From Thermoguttaceae bacterium (lineage in GTDB: Bacteria; Planctomycetota; Planctomycetia; Pirellulales; Thermoguttaceae), in contig JAFTCU010000211.1 in NCBI GenBank assembly GCA_017454585.1, positions 1-30,373 on the forward strand: a stretch of DNA of 30,373 bases, given 5' to 3'. Every line of letters begins with the position of its first letter. Within the stretch, counting starts at the first letter, position 1. The translations under genes were made by a program, and so were the position numbers. Of this stretch, positions 24,225 through 30,373 are shown in pieces. The notes beneath the pieces were generated by a model. It saw only the letters and a program-made list of their open reading frames with translations. It did no database searches and had not been told where the DNA came from.

Positions 24225-25559
24225 TCACAAGCTCGTTTTAAAACAAGATTTTATTTGAAGATATTTGTCGGCGAATTTGATGTACTGCGTCCAGTCGTAC
24301 GACTGCACATCATGGCCGCCTTTGCGGCAGTGGTAGCCGATGATGTTCCCGACCGGGTTTTCAGCGCCGGGCCAGTTCGGAGCTTCCAGCCCATCGAACG
24401 GGGTTTTAGTCCCGTAAAGCTGGTAAACCGGCACGGCAAAGAAGCAGGACTGGTACTCACCATTCGGGTCGGCCCATTTGTCTTCCGAAGCGCTGGCGAC
24501 GTACACCGGGCGCGGAGCCATCAGCGCGATCAGTTCGTGCTCATCCATCGGCAGGGCGGCGAGGTCTTCGTTGTACTTGCGGAAGTTCAGGCAGAACCAG
24601 AACGGGAACGAAACGTTGATCCGGTGCACCGTCTCGCCGTAGTTACGACGGCTCAGTGCCGCTCCGCCGCAGCCGGAATCGTTGGAGATCACGATGGCGA
24701 AGCGTGGGTCCGAAGCCCCGGTCCAGAGCGAGGTTTTTCCGAGTCTTGAGTGGCCCATGAGAGCCACGCGCTTGGCGTCAATCTGCGGGTCGGTCTCGAA
24801 GTAGTCCATGACGCGGCCCATTCCCCACGCCCAGGCGGTAATTGCGCCCCATTCATCGGCTTCGCGGGTTTCGGAGTCGTGGGCGATGCCATACAGTTTG
24901 CAGATTCCTGTATCGTGGCACTTGTTCCCGTCGAACGCGACGTCGTTGTAGTGGATGGTTGCAAGACCGTAGCCGGCATCAAGGATCTGGTCGAGGTCCC
25001 AACGGCTGGCGCTTCCGCCGCGCGCGCCCTTTCCTTCGAGCTTGGATTCATCCACTGGTTCAAGCGAGTTGCGCGTGTGGAAAAGCACGACTTCCGGTTC
25101 GTCCGTGATTGTGTGGTTTCCCTGGAAATTGTACCCGACGAACATCGGGACCGGCTTCGGCGCGTTTTTCGGGAGGTAGATCAGGAGGTTTGCCTTGACC
25201 GTCTCGTCCGAAGTGAGCGATTTGAACGTGATTTCGACCTGCTTGCGGATCGCTTTTCCGTGGTACGCGTTGTCTGACTGTTCAAAAACCTGGAACGTTA
25301 CAAAATCCGGATGATTTCCGGCTTCGCGCAGAGCTTTCGGGAGTCGGCCGAACATTTCACGCTGGAACTGTTCCAGGATTTCGGGGCGGCGGACCTTTTC
25401 CCACTGCTCCACGGTCGTGACTTTGGTTCCGTCGTTGCATGTGAGCGGGTCAGGAAGCGTGTATTGCGGGACTTTGGCTTCATCGTAGTTGATTTTGATT
25501 TCTTCCGCGAATGCAAACGCAGTGGAGAGTAAGACAGTGAGGGTCAGAATGGTTCTCAT
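24225..25559 (-). CDS. Secreted carbohydrate esterase family 15 (glucuronoyl esterase-like)
   Basis: The 444-residue protein has a Sec signal peptide (MRTILTLTVLLSTAFAFAEE) and then an alpha/beta hydrolase domain of CE15. The nucleophile motif is GHSRLGKTSLW with S271. SGCGGAALSRRNYGET follows, holding the Arg that stabilises the oxyanion and E309. ASASEDKWADPNGEY holds the candidate acid E359 or D360, and GGHD holds H416. CE15 enzymes split the ester between glucuronic acid on xylan and lignin alcohols, though bacterial members vary and some act on other uronates. AGGAGC precedes the ATG. First gene of a likely two-gene unit with the C_GCAxxG_C_C protein. Confidence 0.9.
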   Translation of the reverse strand: MRTILTLTVLLSTAFAFAEEIKINYDEAKVPQYTLPDPLTCNDGTKVTTVEQWEKVRRPEILEQFQREMFGRLPKALREAGNHPDFVTFQVFEQSDNAYHGKAIRKQVEITFKSLTSDETVKANLLIYLPKNAPKPVPMFVGYNFQGNHTITDEPEVVLFHTRNSLEPVDESKLEGKGARGGSASRWDLDQILDAGYGLATIHYNDVAFDGNKCHDTGICKLYGIAHDSETREADEWGAITAWAWGMGRVMDYFETDPQIDAKRVALMGHSRLGKTSLWTGASDPRFAIVISNDSGCGGAALSRRNYGETVHRINVSFPFWFCLNFRKYNEDLAALPMDEHELIALMAPRPVYVASASEDKWADPNGEYQSCFFAVPVYQLYGTKTPFDGLEAPNWPGAENPVGNIIGYHCRKGGHDVQSYDWTQYIKFADKYLQIKSCFKTSL

Positions 25560-25772
25560 AAAAGCTCCTGAAAAAAAGAGGGATGGAATGTTTTGGGAAA
25601 TACCGGGTACTGGAAGGAAATATTTCCAGAACGTGCTACATTTTTTCTATTTTATTTCATCGTTACCCGTTTGTCAAGAGGCCGCCGGGAAGAAAAAAAT
25701 GATTTTCGTCGTGTTTTGTTTAAATATTTTGAGGATTCCTGAAAAAAAAGGGAGGGAATTCCGGGGAAGGGC

Positions 25773-25801
25773 TTGAAATCTTTGCCGCTTTCCGGTATAA
25801 T
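25773..25801 (+). promoter_or_regulatory. Sigma70-type promoter of metK
   Basis: TTGAAA (25773-25778) and perfect TATAAT (25796-25801) with a 17-base spacer, about 70 bases before the GTG start. The rest of the 310-base spacer 25560-25869 shows no gene and no SAM-riboswitch-like structure. Confidence 0.7.
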
Positions 25802-25869
25802 AAACACATTAATATTTTAGAATCATTTTTAAAATGAGTAATCTGCTCATAGAACAAAGGAGACTTAAA

Positions 25870-27015
25870 GTGTCGCAGAAAAGTTTTCTCTTCACCAGTG
25901 AAGCGGTTAGCATGGGCCACCCGGACAAACTGGCCGATAATATTTCCGATGGTATTCTGGACGCCCTTTATGCGCAGGACCCGACCAGCCGCGTCGCGTG
26001 CGAAACGCTCGTCACGACCGACCTGTGCGTGATCGCCGGTGAAATCACCACCAACGCCAAGGTCGATTACGAAGCGGTCGCCCGTAAAGTCATTAATGAA
26101 GTCGGCTACACCAGCAACGACATTGGATTCTGCGGCGACACTTGCGAGGTTCAGGTCCGTCTGGACACGCAGAGTCCGGACATCGCGATGGGCGTTGACC
26201 GTGACGGCGCTGGCGACCAGGGCCTCATGTTCGGTTACGCCTGCAAGCAGACCCCGGAACTGATGCCGCTGCCGATCGCGCTTTCGCACCGCATCATGAA
26301 CCGCCTGACCGAAGCCCGTCAGAAGGGTGAGGTCGATTGGCTTCTGCCCGACTCCAAGAGCCAGGTCACGGTCGAATACGCCGACCGCATGACCCCGATC
26401 AAGGTCACGACCGTGGTCGTTTCCACGCAGCACCGCGCGACCGTCAGCCAGAAAGAGATCGCGGACTGGGTCATTCCGAACGTGATCCTGCCGTGCATTC
26501 CGGCCGAGCTGAACAAAGGCGACATTAAATTCCACATCAACCCGACGGGGAATTTCGTGGTCGGCGGCCCTCACGGTGACTGCGGCCTGACGGGGCGCAA
26601 AATCATCGTCGATACTTACGGCGGCTGGGCCTCTCACGGCGGCGGCGCGTTTTCCGGCAAAGACCCGACGAAAGTGGACCGCTCGGCTGCGTACATGGCC
26701 CGTTACATCGCGAAAAACGTCGTGGCGGCCGGCCTGGCTGACGACTGCGAAGTTCAGCTCGCTTACGCTATTGGCGTCGCGGAGCCAGTCAGCGTTTACG
26801 TGAACACGTACGGCAGCGAAAAGGTCTGCTCGTGCAAGATCGAAGCGGCGATCCGCAAGGTTTTCCCGATGACGCCGAAAGGGATCATCGAGTGCCTGAA
26901 CCTGCGTCAGCCGATTTACCGCGCGACGGCTTCCGGTGGACACTTTGGCCGCGACGGTTTCCCGTGGGAAAAGACGGATAAAGCGGAAGAACTGAAAGCC
27001 GCGGTCCAAGACTAA
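25870..27015 (+). CDS. metK: S-adenosylmethionine synthetase
   Basis: MetK joins methionine and ATP to form S-adenosylmethionine. The start chosen is the GTG at 25870, which has AAGGAG seven bases upstream and gives the normal N-terminus ([20 protein letters not shown]). The in-frame ATG at 25834 would add 12 residues without a binding site. The 381-residue protein has GHPDK (16-20), GAGDQG (113-118), [13 protein letters not shown] (232-244) and the [16 protein letters not shown] signature (257-272), all conserved family motifs that bind ATP, metal and methionine. It is monocistronic, with its own promoter and terminator. Confidence 0.97.
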   Translation: MSQKSFLFTSEAVSMGHPDKLADNISDGILDALYAQDPTSRVACETLVTTDLCVIAGEITTNAKVDYEAVARKVINEVGYTSNDIGFCGDTCEVQVRLDTQSPDIAMGVDRDGAGDQGLMFGYACKQTPELMPLPIALSHRIMNRLTEARQKGEVDWLLPDSKSQVTVEYADRMTPIKVTTVVVSTQHRATVSQKEIADWVIPNVILPCIPAELNKGDIKFHINPTGNFVVGGPHGDCGLTGRKIIVDTYGGWASHGGGAFSGKDPTKVDRSAAYMARYIAKNVVAAGLADDCEVQLAYAIGVAEPVSVYVNTYGSEKVCSCKIEAAIRKVFPMTPKGIIECLNLRQPIYRATASGGHFGRDGFPWEKTDKAEELKAAVQD

Positions 27016-27062
27016 GATCAAAAAATCTTAATATTAAAAAGTTTTTGAAAAGGGGGTCCCGG

Positions 27063-27092
27063 GGGAAAAACAATTTTCAAAATGTTTTTCCC
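27063..27092. repeat. Hairpin after metK
   Basis: GGGAAAAACA/TGTTTTTCCC (27063-27072 and 27083-27092), 10-base loop. The bases just before it (27033-27055) resemble those before the terminator at 28012-28036, suggesting a dispersed short element. Confidence 0.5.
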
Positions 27093-27096
27093 TCCG

Positions 27097-27128
27097 CGGC
27101 CCTTAAACTCTTTACGGGCCGATTTTTT
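27097..27128 (+). terminator. Intrinsic terminator of metK
   Basis: Stem CGGCCC/GGGCCG (27097-27102 and 27116-27121), then T6 at 27123-27128. Confidence 0.7.
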
Positions 27129-27206
27129 CCTCCCGAAGGGTGGAAAAACATGCTTCCAATATTACTCTAAAGAACTTGAATAATTATCCTTTTACAGGAG
27201 ATTGTA

Positions 27207-27998
27207 ATGAAGAAATTTTGGTCTTCGATATTCAGTTGCATCCTTTTAATTTTAATTGGTTGTCAAACCAAAGAAACCCAAACTGTTATGACTCCTCCAG
27301 ATGATTCGGAAGAGTTGGAAGAGATGGTAGCCGAGACAATAAAAGCGTATGATGAAAATAAGGATGGAAAATTAGATGCAGAAGAACTTAAAAAATTCTT
27401 TGCGACCATCTTTTGGCTGAATGAGAATGACCAAATTAATGCCATTTCCAAAGTAAAAACTGCAGTCGTAATTCCGCCATTTGATCCGGTTGCAATCTCC
27501 AAAAAAGCAATGGAGCTTTATGATTCAAATGGGGATGAACAATTAGATGCCGTTGAGTTGGAAGCGTGTCCGGGAATGCTTTTCTCTCTAAAAAGTCCAA
27601 AGAGCATCGATACAAATTCGAATGGCATGATCGATGAAAGTGAGATTCAAGCACGTATTCAGGCTTGGATTGACATGCAAGTTGGAATTACCTGTCCTAG
27701 TGTAAAATTCATTGATTCCCAAGGCAAGATTCCGTATGATGTCATTGGAAAAAGAGTGATTTTGACCCCTGATCCAGTTCATGAGGGAATATTGAAGACG
27801 ACCATACCAGTCATTATTGACGAAAAAGGCGAGTGCTTGCCGACTACACCTGGAAATATTGACGGTTTAATTGGTTTGTCCTATGGTTTTTACACGATCA
27901 CGATCGAAAATACGCCCTACAAAAACTTGGGTGTTGAAATTTACGACGGCGCGAAAGAAGAGGAATCGTATTCTTTTAACATTAAATTAAAAAAATAG
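27207..27998 (+). CDS. EF-hand lipoprotein
   Basis: The 263-residue protein has a lipoprotein signal (MKKFWSSIFSCILLILIGCQ, lipid-bearing Cys at 19), so it should be anchored to a membrane outside the cytoplasm. Three EF-hand-type calcium loops follow: D49-E60 is canonical (DENKDGKLDAEE). D106-E117 has Glu instead of the usual Gly at position 6. D135-E146 has Asn at position 5. Residues about 158-263 form a separate part with short beta-strand patterns, perhaps an Ig- or transthyretin-like fold of the kind planctomycete lipoproteins often carry. AGGAG lies before the ATG. The gene is less GC-rich than metK. Function is unknown; calcium binding by the first loop is likely. Confidence 0.83.
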   Translation: MKKFWSSIFSCILLILIGCQTKETQTVMTPPDDSEELEEMVAETIKAYDENKDGKLDAEELKKFFATIFWLNENDQINAISKVKTAVVIPPFDPVAISKKAMELYDSNGDEQLDAVELEACPGMLFSLKSPKSIDTNSNGMIDESEIQARIQAWIDMQVGITCPSVKFIDSQGKIPYDVIGKRVILTPDPVHEGILKTTIPVIIDEKGECLPTTPGNIDGLIGLSYGFYTITIENTPYKNLGVEIYDGAKEEESYSFNIKLKK

Positions 27999-28028
27999 AA
28001 ACCTAGATTAATTATTAAAAAGATTTTG

Positions 28029-28099
28029 AAAGAGGGAAACAGTGAAGAACCGTGAAAAAAGGTTTCTCACATCGTTTTCCCTCTTTTGGAACTTTTTTT
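28029..28099. terminator. Bidirectional intrinsic terminator
   Basis: A long stem, AAAGAGGGAAAC with GTTTTCCCTCTTT (28029-28040 and 28074-28086, one bulge), followed by T7 at 28093-28099 on the plus strand and by a T-rich run on the minus strand. It separates the EF-hand gene from the convergent glycoside hydrolase gene. Confidence 0.8.
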
Positions 28100-30002
28100 A
28101 TTGGATCTTCAAATCCTTCCCGATCACGTACGTGATTTTCTGGCCGAATGTCATCGTTTCTTCGATTTTCACCGGATCGCCGTGGCAGTCAAAAGCGTCG
28201 GTCACTTTACCGGAGATTTCGACGTTTTTCGTGATTTTCGTTCCCGGAGACCAGATCGCGTACGCCGTCTGACCATCTGGCCGCTTCCAGCTCAACGTGC
28301 AGAGGTTTCCGTTTTCCGAGAAAAGCTCCCCGGGAATCGGTTCCGAGCCGGCGGGACGCGCTTTTGTTAAGGCTTTGTAGGCCAAAAAACCGGTTTTCGG
28401 CGTAAGGTCCGCGTGAGTCAGACCGAAATGATGTTCCGGGTCTGAATTATTCTGCTCGACCGACTGAAACTCGTACGGGAAGAAAACTTCCACGCCGTAA
28501 GTGAGCGCGAGAAGCATCGCCTGACTGAGGTAGATCCCCTGGAACGATTCGGCCGTCCGGTTCCCGTTCCCGATGGAGTCCGGGACCGTGTTCAGCAGAA
28601 TATTTCCTTTCCAGTTGCTCCGGAAGCGGTAAAGGCCCGCGATGATTTTCGTGGAGTCTTCGGACCAGACGAGGAATGGTTCGAGTGAGTCGCCTTCTTT
28701 CAGGAACTGGTCGGTGAAAAACGCCTGGCCGTGAATGTTTTCGATGGCGTAATTTTTCAGAAGTCCCTCTTTTCCCGGGGCCAAAGCCGGTTTCGGGTGC
28801 TTGGGAAGCCCTTCCTCCGTCCACCATGCGCCCCAGTGGACGCGAAACGAGTGCGCGAGCGGCAGATTATTCAGCGATTTCCCGGTTTCTACCCGATTCC
28901 AGACGCCATCTTCGCCCGGAGCCATACGGTAGTAGAACGGGATCCCGCCCAGCGCGCTGAGCGTCCCGCCCTTTTTGACGTATTCGCGGATCTCATCCTG
29001 CGCTTCGGTCGGAAAGGACTCGGCCGGAGGAAGGATCAAAACGGGGTTTTTGGCGGGATCCAGTGTTTTCAGGTCGGCAATGAGGACCGCTTCGCATTGG
29101 ACCGGTGTTTGGAGCAGGCCTTGCCACATTTCCGGCGCAAGGCAATTGGAAGGCGGGTAAAGCGGGTCGAAAAGGACCGCGACTTTGCCCGGTACACCCT
29201 CCGGAAAGAGGCTTGCCAGCGCCGCGTCGATGAGCGCCGCGGAACGATTACCCGCCGACGGTGGCGTGGCCCAGCCCATTTCTGTGATCCAGAGCGGTTT
29301 TTTCCTGCCTGTGTATTGAACGGTCAGGTCCTGAAATTTCTGCAGATCGCTCAAAAACCGTTCGATGATGGACCGGCTCACCAGCCCGCTCCGGTACGGG
29401 TGAATATTGATGACGTCAAAGTACTCTCCCGCTCCGGCTTTCAGGGACTCCTCGTAGTAATCGAAAGGAACGCCGGCCAGACCGCCGTAAACGACCTGCG
29501 CGTCCGGGTCGATCGCCTTGATCGTTTCGTACGTGCATTTCAAAAAGGCCGCGTACGCCTTCGGGTCCGGTTTGGATTTCCAGAAACTTTCGATGTTGGT
29601 CTCGTTCCAGATCTCCCAGTACTTCACGCGGCCGTGGAAGCGGGAAACGACGCTTTTTACGTACTCGCACCACTCTTCATGATGCTCGCAGACGGGCGTG
29701 GCCCACGGCACGGAGTAGCCCAGAATGATGAGCGATTTCAGGCCGTTCTGCTCGACCTGATCCAATACCGACTCGATCCGGTCGTAATGTACGGGATCAT
29801 TCGGGCCATCCTGAACCGTGCCCCAGTACCAATCCCAGCGGATCCAGTCGATCCCTGCCGAGCGCATGAGTTCGAGATTTCGCGGAACGAAAGGTTTTTC
29901 AAAGCCGCGCAGAATGTCTGCGTACACGCCGTACGGACTTTCCTGAGCCGCCGCAAACGTGAACGAGAAAAAAATCAAAGAGAAAAAAAGGAGGGTGCGC
30001 AT
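28098..30002 (-). CDS. Secreted clan GH-A glycoside hydrolase (GH39-like)
   Basis: The ATG at 30002 is chosen because it starts a signal peptide (MRTLLFFSLIFFSFTFAAAQ); the longer frame to 30113 runs into a repeat element. No clear ribosome binding site is seen. Of 634 residues, about 25-290 form a TIM barrel with the clan GH-A pair: acid/base E134 in YWEIWNETN and nucleophile E241 in LWITEMGW. The layout resembles GH39 and related families, but the exact family is unsure. Residues about 250-380 (AVLFDPLYP, VLILPPAESF, REYVKKGGTLSALGG) look like the amidotransferase-fold domain found in some beta-galactosidases. A beta-sandwich end follows. The substrate is unknown; a plant or host glycan is likely. 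Confidence 0.83.
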   Translation of the reverse strand: MRTLLFFSLIFFSFTFAAAQESPYGVYADILRGFEKPFVPRNLELMRSAGIDWIRWDWYWGTVQDGPNDPVHYDRIESVLDQVEQNGLKSLIILGYSVPWATPVCEHHEEWCEYVKSVVSRFHGRVKYWEIWNETNIESFWKSKPDPKAYAAFLKCTYETIKAIDPDAQVVYGGLAGVPFDYYEESLKAGAGEYFDVINIHPYRSGLVSRSIIERFLSDLQKFQDLTVQYTGRKKPLWITEMGWATPPSAGNRSAALIDAALASLFPEGVPGKVAVLFDPLYPPSNCLAPEMWQGLLQTPVQCEAVLIADLKTLDPAKNPVLILPPAESFPTEAQDEIREYVKKGGTLSALGGIPFYYRMAPGEDGVWNRVETGKSLNNLPLAHSFRVHWGAWWTEEGLPKHPKPALAPGKEGLLKNYAIENIHGQAFFTDQFLKEGDSLEPFLVWSEDSTKIIAGLYRFRSNWKGNILLNTVPDSIGNGNRTAESFQGIYLSQAMLLALTYGVEVFFPYEFQSVEQNNSDPEHHFGLTHADLTPKTGFLAYKALTKARPAGSEPIPGELFSENGNLCTLSWKRPDGQTAYAIWSPGTKITKNVEISGKVTDAFDCHGDPVKIEETMTFGQKITYVIGKDLKIQ

Positions 30003-30034
30003 AGGAAAAAAGGTGGGAAAAAGGAAGTTTTCAA

Positions 30035-30143
30035 AGGCCCTTTCTTTGAGGGGGCTGGCTCGCGCAGCGAGATTGGGGGAGTAACGGAAACGCTTTTTCA
30101 CTCCCCCCGGCACTTCGTGCCACCCCCCTCAAAGAGGGTGGCT
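30035..30143. repeat. Nested palindromic repeat element (TTTGAGGGGG type)
   Basis: Outer arms around TTTCTTTGAGGGGG (30041-30054) and CCCCCCTCAAAGAGGG (30123-30138); inner pair GGGGGAGT (30075-30082) and ACTCCCCCC (30100-30108). Two small hairpins are included, CTCGC-GCA-GCGAG (30059-30071) and GGCACTTCGTGCC (30109-30121). It lies between the glycoside hydrolase and the next minus-strand gene and looks like a dispersed REP-like element. Confidence 0.7.
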
Positions 30144-30147
30144 TTAG

Positions 30148-30373
30148 TCAGAATCTCTTCGTGATGCCCGGTTTCGGACTCTCGTAATTGCCGTTTTCGT
30201 CCGGCATGATGTAGCCCGGGCCGTCAAACTTCAGATCGTCCAGGTTCGGGCAAAGCTCGTAAGTCGAGTTCCACGCGGTGTCCCAAGTAAGTTCCTGACC
30301 GGATTCCATCGCCATGCGGCCCATGATCCCCGTGAAGTTGGACTTGATGCAGAAGTCCACGTCTTCGCACGGG
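30148..30373 (-). CDS. C-terminal end of a Gfo/Idh/MocA-family oxidoreductase (cut by window edge)
   Basis: The frame is open to the right edge, so only the last 74 or so residues are seen. They read PCEDVDFCIKSNFTGIMGRM followed by AMESGQELTWDTAWN and a tail ending PKPGITKRF. SNFTGIMGRMA...G..LTWD is the usual closing motif of planctomycete Gfo/Idh/MocA oxidoreductases, where it packs against the sugar-binding domain. The N-terminal Rossmann part and any Tat signal lie outside the window. It is distinct from the GH109-like gene at 12922, whose end differs. Substrate unknown; probably a sugar or polyol. Confidence 0.8.
   Translation of the reverse strand, partial: PCEDVDFCIKSNFTGIMGRMAMESGQELTWDTAWNSTYELCPNLDDLKFDGPGYIMPDENGNYESPKPGITKRF

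Noticed and set aside
25560..25869. SAM riboswitch upstream of metK
   Set aside because: The sequence between promoter and start codon is only about 60 bases and shows no conserved SAM-riboswitch core.
25720..27021. 433-codon minus-strand frame opposite metK
   Set aside because: An antisense shadow caused by GC-rich third positions; metK is unmistakable on the plus strand.
28731..30164. 477-codon plus-strand frame opposite the glycoside hydrolase
   Set aside because: Arg/Val/Phe-rich composition typical of an antisense shadow; no recognisable domain or ribosome binding site.

Overview
The window reads as a piece of a planctomycete chromosome, most likely from the Pirellulales side of the phylum. 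The evidence is the mix of families: a cysteine-rich YTV-repeat secreted protein, a DUF1598 protein, a DUF1080 secreted hydrolase, SHD1-like domains, several Tat-exported enzymes, a GH109-type oxidoreductase-fold glycosidase, and an EF-hand lipoprotein. Genes are fairly GC-rich and are separated by AT-rich spacers with short inverted-repeat elements. Housekeeping genes (gyrB, dnaN, dciA-like, metK, tRNA-Lys) sit among genes for secretion and carbohydrate work.

Layout. 1-6744: a partial SHD1-like protein; tRNA-Lys(CTT) on the minus strand; a DUF1080 gene interrupted by an in-frame TGA; a Tat-exported heparinase II/III-like protein; and a minus-strand YTV-repeat gene cut in two by an in-frame TAG. 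6745-7299: gene-free, AT-rich, with several hairpins. 7300-12614: gyrB (minus), diverging from a UbiA-family prenyltransferase and a DUF1598 protein (plus). 12615-15155: a GH109-like gene flanked by two kinds of inverted-repeat element, then a promoter-driven leader that looks like an attenuator. 15156-15953: a GYF/GYF/TM2 membrane protein. 16086-22851: a compact minus-strand run dnaN, dciA-like, rmlB, rmlA, rmlC-like, glycosyltransferase, CBM9-like, BASS transporter, with gaps of 38 bases or fewer. 22852-23490: AT-rich spacer with three DnaA-box-like 9-mers. 23491-25559: CE15 glucuronoyl-esterase-like gene and a Tat-exported C_GCAxxG_C_C protein. 25870-27998: metK and an EF-hand lipoprotein. 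28098-30373: a clan GH-A glycoside hydrolase and the end of a Gfo/Idh/MocA-type oxidoreductase.

How the genes may work together. The secreted enzymes (heparinase-like lyase, DUF1080, GH109-like, CE15, GH-A) fit breakdown of complex acidic or acetamido glycans and hemicellulose, but they are scattered rather than arranged as one locus. The rml genes and the glycosyltransferase supply and use a dTDP-6-deoxyhexose for a surface glycan; rmlD is not in the window. The YTV protein is a candidate structural protein of the proteinaceous cell envelope.

The most notable observations are the two genes with single in-frame stop codons inside conserved sequence, the mutually exclusive hairpins in the leader before the GYF/TM2 gene, and the DnaA-box-like sites before dnaN. 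No CRISPR array, transposase, integrase, phage gene or recognisable defence system was found.
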